64,000 nt of DNA from Whitmania pigra (lineage: Eukaryota > Annelida > Clitellata > Hirudinida > Haemopidae), in assembly GCA_021613335.1 (NCBI GenBank), contig JAJTWR010000063.1:95001-159000 (forward strand), read 5' to 3'. A model generated the notes under the pieces. That model saw only the letters and a program-made list of their open reading frames with translations. It did not search any database and was not told the origin of the DNA. Positions 50,001 to 64,000 of this stretch are shown one piece after another. Each line of letters opens with the position of its first letter. Position 1 is the first letter of the stretch. The position numbers and the translations under genes were made by a program.

Positions 50001-53000
50001 GAGTCCTGCCTCTCTTTCAAAAGCACAAGTTCCGTCCTCCCAAAGGCTGAAATTCCTCCCCAGACCATCACAGAACCTCCTCCGTGTTTTCTGCTGAAAA
50101 AACCTCTCTTTCTTTTCTAAGATCATGCCAGTAGTATTTATAGCCATCTGGACCATCAAGGTTGAATTTTTTTTTATCTGTGAAAATTACGCGTTCCCAT
50201 TTTTCGTTGTAGCTGACCATCTCTTTTGCCCAGAGGAGGCGTTTTTTCTTGTGATGGACTTTCAACGCTGGAGCTCGCTTTCGCATTTCGTATTTCAACT
50301 GTCCACTTGAATTAAGATAATTGCAGACTGTCCTAAAATGGACATCCAAGTCCAGCTTATCTTTTAGCTGTTTACACGAATATTCCCCTTGTGAAGCCTC
50401 CCTGATGAGACGTCTCTGAATCTGATTCGAGAGTTTTTTCGGTCTTCTGCCCTTGTACTTCTTCCCATATGAGTCTGGATCATCCAAAAAACATTTGATG
50501 ACAGCTCTTGACCTATTCAACTCATTTGCAATCTTTCTTATTGAATATTTTGCCTTCCTAAAGGCCTTAACTTGTCCTCTTTTTTCTTCTGTCAAACCTG
50601 CTTTCTTCCCCATGATGAAATGAATGTAAAAGGAAGTTTTGAATTTCACACTCCTTTATATAGCCTTCTTAATGACATTTTAATGTTTGATCTTTCCAAT
50701 AAGCCCTTGAAATTGATGAAACGAGCCCAAAACGGAAACTGTCGTAATAATATTTCCAGGCCAAAAATGATTCATTTGCATAATTTACGGGAACCATTAA
50801 CCCACATGAAAGGAAATTTTGCACGATGTTTACAAATGATGTTTTATATAATTGCTGAAAATTTCAGCAAGATATGTTAATTTGTAAGGAAATTATCCAT
50901 AAAAAATGGGTATGTCGTAACAATATTTCTAGCACTGTATGTTACCCGAATAGAAGTAATGGTGCAAATTACTGAGTTATAGATCACAGAACTTTAAAAT
51001 TAAGGAAATATGAATTATTGGTAATTTCTTTTTTAATTCGTCAATTTAACCTGAACACTTTCCAAATTCGTCAATGGCATATCCCGGAACGCAATGGCAT
51101 GTGTAGGAGCCGACAGTGTTGGTGCAGATCTGGCCGCTATCACCACACGCAGAAGCAATGAGGCACTCATCAACATCTACAAAATCCGAACTCTTCATCC
51201 CTAATCTTATTCATTTAATATACAATAACTTTTACCTAAGCAATTCGAAAATTCATCTTTCTCATATCCCGGATTGCATTCGCATCTGAATGAGCCAATG
51301 ATATTGATGCAGATTGCATCAGGACATGAAGTTGCATATTTACATTCATCATCGTCTAAAAATAATAAGTACTAAATCTCTCCAAAATATTTTATCACAT
51401 TGATCACTTGAAAATGTTACTGAAAAATCATACATGTATGTTACCCGAATAGAAGTAATGGTGCAAATTACTGAGTTATAGATCACAGAACTTTAAAATT
51501 AAGGAAATAGGAATTGTTGGCCATTTCTTTTTTAATTCGTCAATTTAACCTGAACACTTTCCAAATTCGTCAATGACATATCCCGGAACGCAATGGCATG
51601 TGTAGGAGCCGACAGTGTTGGTGCAGATCTGGCCGCTATCATCACACGTAGAAGCAATGAGGCACTCATCAATATCTACAAAATCCGAACTCTTCATCCC
51701 TAATCTTATTCATTTAATATACAATAACTTTAACCTAAGCAATTCAAAAATTCATCTTTCTTATATCCAGGATTGCATTCGCATCTGAACGAGCCAATGA
51801 TATTGATGCAGGTTTGGTCTTCAGGACATGAAGTCGCATACTTACATTCATCATCGTCTAAAAAATATAAGTAATAAGTGTCTTTAAAATATTTTATAAC
51901 ATTGATCACTTGAAAATTTTATTGAAAATCCTACACATATGTTACCCGAATAGAAGTAATGGTGCAAATTACTGAGTTATAGATCACAGAACTTTAAAAT
52001 TAAGGAAATAGGAATTGTTGGCCATTTCTTTTTTAATTCGTCAATTTAACCTGAACACTTTCCAAATTCGTCAATGACATATCCCGGAACGCAATGGCAT
52101 GTGTAGGAGCCAACAGTGTTGGTGCAGATCTGGCCGCTATCACCACACGTAGAAGCAATGAGGCACTCATCAATATCTACAAAATCCGAACTCTTCATTC
52201 CTAATCTTATTCATTTAATATACAATAACTTTAACCTAAGCAATTCAAAAATTCATCTTTCTTATATCCAGGATTGCATTCGCATCTGAACGAGCCAATG
52301 ATATTGATGCAGGTTTGGTCTTCAGGACATGAAGTCGCATATTTACATTCATCATCGTCTAAAAAATAATAAGTACTAAATCTCTCCAAAATATTTTATC
52401 ACATTGATCACTTGAAAATGTTACTGAAAAATCATACATGTATGTTACCCGAATAGAAGTAATGGTGCAAATTACTGAGTTATAGATCACAGAACTTTAA
52501 AATTAAGGAAATATGAATTATTGGTAATTTCTTTTTTAATTCGTCAATTTAACCTGAACACTTTCCAAATTCGTCAATGACATATCCCGGAACGCAATGG
52601 CATGTGTAGGAGCCAACAGTGTTGGTGCAGATCTGGCCGCTATCACCACACGTAGAAGCAATGAGGCACTCATCAATATCTACAAAATCCGAACTCTTCA
52701 TCCCTAATCTTAGTCAATTAATATACAATAACTTTTACCTAAGCAATTCGAAAATTCATCTTTCTTATATCCCGGATGGCATTCGCATCTGAACGAGCCA
52801 ATGATATTGATGCAGGTTTGGTCTTCAGGACATGAAGTCGCATATTTACATTCATCATCGTCTAAAAAATATAAGTAATAAATTTCTCCAAAATATTTTA
52901 TCACATTGATCATTTGAAAATTTTACTGAAAATCATACATGTATGTTATTAGAATAGAAGTAATTATATAAATTACTGAGTTATTGATCTCGTTACTTTA

Positions 53001-55559
53001 AAATTATATTACTTAAAATCTACACTGTTCATTTATGATATTAATAATTTCATAAATTATAACTGGAACCTAAACATTTTCCAGTTTCATCTTTTAAAAA
53101 TCCCAAATGGCATGAGCATGTGAAGGAGCCGGCTGTGTTGACGCAGATTTGGTGTTCAGAACATGCATGTTCATCTTCACATTCATTGTAGTCTACAAAG
53201 TATATTTTACATACTTACGCACATAAATAATGAGCCTCTAAAATATTTAGTAACTTTAATATTTTATTGAAAATCATAAATTAGTCGGCTGTAAATTTAA
53301 CAGGTTCAAATTAGCGAGTCGTTGGAATTTCATGCTCCATTGAATCGCTAAGTCCTTAAGCTACTGTAACATGAGCAAGTTGATTAATAGCTTTAATACC
53401 TTTACATCTCGACTCTTCTCCTACGTAACCATCGGGGCATGTACAAAATCCAAACTCTTCATTCATCCTTGTAACACTTGAACATTGAAGTCTGCAACCA
53501 CCGTCGGTTGAAGAACAGTCTTTACGAAAATGGTAATAATATTGGTAAGGATGTTGAATTTTCTCAGTTTAAAATATAAATATTGTTAAATTCATATATT
53601 TATGCGATTAATTTGCATTCATTTTAATATAAAGTTCCAATATGAAATGATAGAAATTGTTTACCAACAAATTCGCAATTATATCCCTTTTTCCCGGTAA
53701 CACAATCCCCACAACGGCTCGAATCTTCTAGGCATTCAAAAATCGGTGGATTGAGCATATTTTGCAATCTGACATTCTCTTCAAAATATGAAATAATAAA
53801 TATAACATATAACAATCATAAACTTTAGAATGTTGAAACTTTATAAAGAAGGAGAAAAACAATGTCTAATTTCTGTGCTTGTGGGCTAATTTTTTTCCTT
53901 GCCCAATATACAATGTGATCCTTAGTCGCTTAAAGTTTGACGCATTAAAATTTATTGCTCTCTAATTATTTACAACAATAGCTATCATACATTATGAGAA
54001 AACCGCTATAATTGGTTGTTAACTTGCCTAATTTGTTTGGTTATTTATCATATTTAATTACCCGGGCAGCGGTATAAATCTAGCCTTAACCCCTTTACAT
54101 GAAACAAAGTCTTAAAGCAATTGTTAAGTAATACTTGTTGTGTACACGGCGTAGAACGTTCGACTACCACAGATATAGAGCGGGTTCGTACAATTACCAC
54201 ACAATGTCGAACTAACTGACATAAATTCTGACTTGCTCGCAATACAAAGGCACTTTTCTTCCTAAAATAATTTATTTTATATATAGTAATTCATTTAAAC
54301 ATATTGTTTTTTTCAAACCCAATGAGTTTAGTTTAGTAAAATAATTTAGTTTAAAACAATATTTTAACAATTATTGAAAGTGTTAATTACCGAGTTAAGG
54401 CCAAAGTAGTTCGATTTGCCGCGACATTTGACAGCGCATTCCCTAGCGGAATCATGTCTACTCACTTCAGATTCATTTTCAGTAATTGAACTCGAGGAAA
54501 TTTTAGATTCAAAGCATCCAGCATAATTCTCAATAAGAATCTCTGACATAAAAATAGTCTAATTGTCTTCTATGTATGTATAGCAAGCATCGGGTACAAT
54601 ACATTACCATTTCATGGCTTAACATTTAAGTTGGTAAAAAGTACATTTTTTTGAGTTCAAATATAAGAAATAAATTGTTTTACCACGTCCATGGATCTCC
54701 ATAATTGTATCACTAGGCTTATTTACAAATTCTAATTTCCTAGTTAAAGCCATGCAGATAAATTCTTTAAATTCTGAAGATGATCTCCCTAATGGACATG
54801 GCACGAGACTATCACTTAGAACTTTCTTAAATTTAACATCCGGATCAGGTTTAGTCCACCCGTAACCAGTACCATCTGAAAAAAAGATTTTAAGAAGTAT
54901 GTGTGACTGTAGTATTTATCTCTATGTTGAATTTACAGTCCAGTTATATAAAACCGACATAAGTAAAATGTCTGGTAGTAAATACGAAACTAACGAGAAA
55001 AAGAATATTGGAGGTAACGTCTTGATAAAATAAGTTGAAAATATAGTTTAGCGATGTTTGTAGAACAAAATATTATGATTATGATGATTAAGGTTATGAT
55101 AAAAATGGTGACTGTTGTGTTCGCAGGAATATTGTGGACTACTTTTATTTGCACTTGACCCAGAGTTTGTTTGCGTTTCGAGTTGAAGTAGCCGCGAGTT
55201 TCAGTTCTAATAAAGTTGTCTTGTCTTATTACAATTACGAGTTATCTCTCCAGCATTCAAAACGCAAATACAACAGTGACATTAATGAGAAATGGACATT
55301 CACCCATTTGCTTTATCTCCAATCTGTACACGAAATGTGTTGTAACTAAATCAACAAATAATTTCCGGAAATTTCTCGTAAGTGCACTATGGCCTATAAG
55401 CTGTATGCCTTCGGAAAAAATATTCATATTCGTCGGAGGAATTTGATAAATTCCGTAACTGTGATACAAATAGTCAATCACGGCATCGTCAGAATGGTTC
55501 AATTCTACCATTGGGATCGCATAGAACAAAGTCGTTAATTGTATTAAAATGCAGAACAT
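47077..55559 (-). CDS. WSC-EGF type I membrane protein 2 with amplified EGF exons (22 exons, 1,020 aa)
   Basis: Exons 5'->3': 55304-55559, 54684-54875, 54391-54542, 54135-54261, 53665-53778, 53400-53519, 53070-53192, 52739-52861, 52554-52679, 52236-52358, 52051-52176, 51735-51857, 51550-51675, 51236-51355, 51051-51176, 49157-49276, 48972-49097, 48783-48908, 47990-48115, 47568-47702, 47365-47493, 47077-47300. Frame is open (3,063 nt). Exon 1: signal peptide (MFCILIQLTTLFYAIP). Exon 2: the C-x13-C domain. Exons 3-4: WSC-like (YAGCFESK ... YFGLNS ... CLCIASK ... CGSRTFYAVY). Exons 5-21: seventeen EGF-like modules, mostly D-x-[DN]-E-C calcium-binding type in phase-1 exons. Exon 22: Gly/Thr stalk, TM (ISLIVLALSIVSVVFTIVYF) and Ser/Thr-rich tail ending SSAS. 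Ten EGF exons arise from five tandem copies of a two-exon unit; without them the gene has the 12-exon plan of its paralogues. A Tc1-like element lies in one intron and does not interrupt coding. Probable surface glycoprotein; partner unknown. Confidence 0.85.
47731..47826. repeat. 48-bp tandem duplication in an intron of WSC-EGF 2
   Basis: Two adjacent copies of a block running from attcaataataaagattaa to gttaggca; no difference between the copies was seen. Confidence 0.92.
48410..48487. repeat. degenerate GACAAAATAGCC-type transposon-terminus repeat
   Basis: Repeated ttttgtc-gggcta-like units (ttttgtcggggctattttgt and similar) end in gggtgccactgta. Arrays of this kind occur at transposon ends in several invertebrates as far as I recall; the boundaries are not defined here. 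Confidence 0.35.
48960..49358 (-). repeat. tandem EGF exon-pair unit 1, left part
   Basis: Contains exon A (48972-49097, LIAST-C-GDS type) and exon B (49157-49276, KYATS-C-PDA type) with a 59-bp intron between. The rest of the unit continues after the Tc1-like insertion, at 50,938-51,040. With the insertion removed the period to unit 2 is about 499 bp. Confidence 0.9.
49360..50937 (-). mobile_element. Tc1/mariner-like DNA transposon with IR/DR ends (1,578 bp)
   Basis: Outer terminal inverted repeats start cagtgctagaaa and run ~25 bp with two mismatches between ends. TA dinucleotides flank both ends (49,358-59 and 50,938-39). Inner copies of the repeat lie ~180 bp in from each end (49,538-49,556 and 50,739-50,759), giving the IR/DR arrangement known from Sleeping Beauty-type Tc1 elements. 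Paralogous introns at ~51,430 and ~52,435 carry the uninterrupted site (catacatgtatgttaccc), which proves a precise insertion with TA duplication. It sits in the intron between exons 51051-51176 and 49157-49276 of WSC-EGF 2, with its transposase in the host gene's sense orientation. Confidence 0.95.
49628..50613 (-). pseudogene. Tc1-like transposase, one frameshift
   Basis: The N-terminal part (start 50,613, MGKKAGLTEEKRG) has paired helix-turn-helix DNA-binding regions (RKIANELNRSR; RRLIREASQG). The catalytic domain has the first Asp in VIFTDKKKF, the second in FQQDNAPIH and a Glu in DLNPIENVW. The second Asp and the Glu are separated by 34 residues (DD34E). The frame is lost near 50,095-50,120, beside a short homopolymer run, so the product splits into overlapping ORFs at 50,068-50,649 and 49,628-50,071. 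Everything else looks intact, so the copy decayed recently or the shift is an assembly error. Confidence 0.9.
51041..51540 (-). repeat. tandem EGF exon-pair unit 2
   Basis: Exons A 51051-51176 and B 51236-51355. B is the 120-nt form also found in unit 1. The intron to unit 3 contains the empty Tc1 target site. Confidence 0.92.
51540..52040 (-). repeat. tandem EGF exon-pair unit 3
   Basis: Exons A 51550-51675 and B 51735-51857. A carries an Asp-for-Gly change (TCDDS versus TCGDS). B is the 123-nt form with CPEDQTC. Confidence 0.92.
52041..52542 (-). repeat. tandem EGF exon-pair unit 4
   Basis: Exons A 52051-52176 and B 52236-52358, nearly identical to units 3 and 5. Its upstream intron carries the empty Tc1 target site near 52,437. 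Confidence 0.92.
52543..52960 (-). repeat. tandem EGF exon-pair unit 5
   Basis: Exons A 52554-52679 and B 52739-52861, with intron similarity fading after ~52,960. The exon at 53070-53192 is a diverged relative and probably the older founder-type module. Confidence 0.88.
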
Positions 55560-55749
55560 AGAGAGATGATAAGTTTCGAAACTAGGTTGTTAGCTTGTAA
55601 AGTAGAAAGATTTCACGCCGAGTTTTAAAAACAAATCGAATGCTGACGCATGATTTGAAAATACGTCGGAAAATATTTTTAAAATTGCAGGCTATCGGAA
55701 TTAAAAATATTTTTGAGTAACTTTTGTTAATTTTATTAACATCAACAAT

Positions 55750-55925
55750 AAAATAGTATATTTCATTTAAAAAATTACTTCAACTTGAATAAACTAAAAC
55801 AGTGTTTTATCCGATTAATTTAGGATCCGCTATTCCATGTGAAAGCACTGACGACAGTTTAGACATCGACTTCTTCATGTTAACAACCATAATATTAATA
55901 ACAGTAACTTAAAGGGCGCTACATG
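55750..55925 (+). repeat. duplicated segment, uninterrupted copy, with orphan TM-exon-like ORF
   Basis: This ~170-bp block is repeated at 56,336-56,447 plus 57,016-57,080, where a hAT element splits it. An acceptor-like aatttag at 55,823 is followed by an open frame with CESTDDSLDID, then a hydrophobic run (FFMLTTIILITVT) and a stop at ~55,912. The shape (phase-1-compatible start, short acidic stalk, hydrophobic end) resembles the last exon of the WSC-EGF genes or a GPI-anchor tail. No upstream exon is visible on this strand. Confidence 0.4.
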
Positions 55926-56561
55926 CACGGCACCAGATACTGGTTTCATGTTTTAAAGAAGTGAGTCTTCAAGCGACGTTTGCAGAGTTCCAGAAATGGT
56001 TGGACTCCTACGTAAAGGCTCAATGAGAGACTATGAACGTGTAAATGAGTTATAATAATTCACTGCCCATATTTAATTTTTTTTGACTTGCCTATAATAC
56101 TTCAGATTAAATTAAAAGCTATACACAATACAACTGCTATCAGCCATAGCATGACATCCCGGTAACTGTTACAACTAAAATTAAACGATATTATAAGTGC
56201 CTTATCCCATTTCAAATACTTATATGTCCTCTGTCTTTCTCTCAATAATTTCAACTATTCACTTATTTCTGGCTGCAAACTCCCAAAAACAACAAAAAAA
56301 TGCAATTGAAATTTCTGCTCAAAGTCGAAATACTGATAGTATATTTCATTTAAAAAATTACTTCAACTTGAATAAACTAACACAGTGTTTTATCCGATTA
56401 ATTTAGGATCCGCTATTCCATGTGAAAGCACTGACGACAGTTTAGACCAGGGGTACTCAAACTGCGGACCGCGGTCCACAATCCGGACCGCCGATAGCTT
56501 TTAAGTGGACCTCCAATTATTTCCAAAAAAATAAATTTAAAAATTTAAAAAGTTAAAAAAT

Positions 56562-56871
56562 TCTGAATTCTGGTCTAAGTTTGTAATTGAGGGTCAATAC
56601 CCTTGCTCCAAGAAATTGGCTTTATCAGTTCTGACAATATTTGGATCAACTTACACCTGTGAATCATCATTTTCAACTATGAACATTATCAAGTTTAAAA
56701 ATCGAAGTCAATTAAATTTATCCGATTAATTTAGGATCCGCTATTCCATGTGAAAGCACTGACGACAGTTTAGACCAGGGGTACTCAAACTGTTTGAGAA
56801 TTGCAATTACTAGCTATTCTCCAAATATCATAGAAGTCATGAAGGACAAGCAGTTCCATGCATCACTCTAA
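56562..56871 (+). pseudogene. hAT transposase C-terminal (dimerisation) remnant
   Basis: The first part reads WSKFVIEGQYP ... LALSVLTIFGSTYTCESSFS ... MNIIKFKNRSQL, the hallmark hAT C-terminal dimerisation region. It then breaks at ~56,715 and resumes in a different frame at 56,791 with CLRIAITSYSPNI to a stop at 56,871. The ~76 bp between the two parts is a copy of the element's own flank plus left terminus. Confidence 0.8.
56715..56792 (+). repeat. internal copy of host flank + target site + left hAT terminus
   Basis: From tttatccgattaatttagga to caggggtactcaaactg this matches the sequence that lies outside and across the element's left end at 56,395-56,463. A piece of host DNA with the junction has been copied into the element's interior. 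Confidence 0.9.
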
Positions 56872-57023
56872 ATAAAAAGTCTGACAGCATTTTAATATTA
56901 ATTCATTACTTTTTACTTTACCCCCCCGGTCCGCATGACTTTGACCCTTGTGGACCGCCACCTATCTGAAAATTACGTAATGTGGACCCCGGCCAAAAAA
57001 GTTTGAGTACCCCTGGTTTAGAC

Positions 57024-57543
57024 ATCGACTTCTTCATGTTAATAACCATAATATTAATAATAGTAATTTAAAGGGCGCCTTTTAACTATTCCTTCATTAA
57101 CAATCTTTGGTTATCAAACTTAATCAAATAAGGTCTGACTTAGCTTACACATTCGAAATAAGCAAGCATTAACCCAATGTTATAATTTAAAAATTTAGAC
57201 TTCCCCTTTCAATGTCACAAAATATTTCTCTACCAACACCTTTCTATTATATGTACCCTGTAAGGTCAAGCAAACGGGACATTGTGGAGCTGTTAGCCAA
57301 CAAGGTTCAGACAAAAATACTTTTTGTTGAAACGAATTTAAACTTTCTTAACTTTAGTTTTATTAACAAATGTTGTCACAAAAAAGAAAGAAAAAACAAG
57401 AACCGAACAGGCAAATATCAAAACAGCAAGATCGTAAGCTGACTGATCGATGTTGTCATGGATATTGGCAATGAATTGCTAAAATGTTTTGAGGAATTTT
57501 GTTCAAAATAGAACGATGTTTAAATTGATTTGTTGTTAATGCA
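57024..57543. other. intergenic, no gene recognised
   Basis: The end of the duplicated segment runs to ~57,080, then AT-rich unique sequence leads to the stop codon of WSC-EGF 3. A short Lys/Asn-rich ORF at 57,212-57,442 has no motif. Confidence 0.4.
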
Positions 57544-63964
<6,421 letters not shown>

Positions 63965-64000
63965 CTGCACCATTAATTAAATTAAAAAAATTTTTAAATT

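Larger units (their letters stand above)
56448..57015 (+). mobile_element. hAT-family element (568 bp) with 8-bp target duplication
   Basis: Termini caggggtactcaaact and the inverse agtttgagtacccctg are perfect 16-bp inverted repeats, and ggtccac is shared a little further in. GTTTAGAC flanks both sides (56,440-56,447 and 57,016-57,023), and the single copy at the related empty site is at 55,857-55,864. The element carries only the C-terminal end of a transposase and is non-autonomous. Confidence 0.93.

Noticed and set aside
55134..55446. Plus-strand ORFs of 71 and 76 aa
   Set aside because: Antisense shadows of exon 1 of WSC-EGF 2 (55304-55559).

Overview
This window comes from an AT-rich, intron-rich, repeat-rich animal (metazoan) genome, most likely an invertebrate. 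The evidence is genes split by short introns with GT..AG borders, AATAAA polyadenylation signals, and proteins that are clearly animal: vigilin (KH-repeat RNA-binding protein), cactin, an ERp57/PDIA3-like ER oxidoreductase, and calcium-binding EGF membrane proteins. DNA transposons and very long ATT, GAAT and GGAT microsatellites are abundant. The phylum cannot be fixed from the sequence alone.

Layout. 1-16,100: essentially gene-poor DNA dominated by simple repeats (pentamer CCCTA/CTCTA, AAT/ATT, dodecamer CATAGTCATCGT, GGAT, about 600 bp of GAAT), two retroposon 3' tails ending in (ATT)n, two minisatellites and one weak ORF. 16,166-17,845 (-): a single-exon cactin gene. 18,785-24,114 (+): a 12-exon type I membrane protein of 587 aa with an N-terminal two-Cys domain, a WSC-like Cys-rich domain, seven EGF-like domains and a TM segment. 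26,597-26,953 (-): a small unknown ORF with a polyA signal, head-to-head with vigilin. 27,304-37,240 (+): vigilin, 24 coding exons, 1,277 aa by my exon model. 41,609-46,199 (+): PDIA3-like gene, 13 exons, 504 aa, with a CDHC first active site and a degenerate SSDC second site, ending KTEL. 47,077-55,559 (-): a second member of the WSC-EGF family (22 exons, 1,020 aa), expanded by five tandem copies of a ~500 bp two-exon EGF unit. A Tc1-like transposon sits in one repeated intron. 55,560-57,543: a duplicated segment with an orphan TM-exon-like sequence, one copy of which is split by a hAT element. 57,544-63,964 (-): a third WSC-EGF paralogue (exons 2-12; its first exon lies beyond the window), whose introns hold a foldback element with a 9-bp target duplication and remnants of LTR-like, hAT-like, Helitron-like and tRNA-derived sequences.

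The most notable system is the three-gene WSC-EGF receptor-like family. All three share a 12-exon scaffold with matching intron phases and short Ser/Thr-rich cytoplasmic tails but strongly diverged ectodomains, and one member is being lengthened by recent exon-pair amplification. Function is unknown; adhesion, recognition or immune roles are inference only. Exon models were built by eye from splice consensus, reading frame and homology between the paralogues or to remembered family sequences; no search or alignment program was run.
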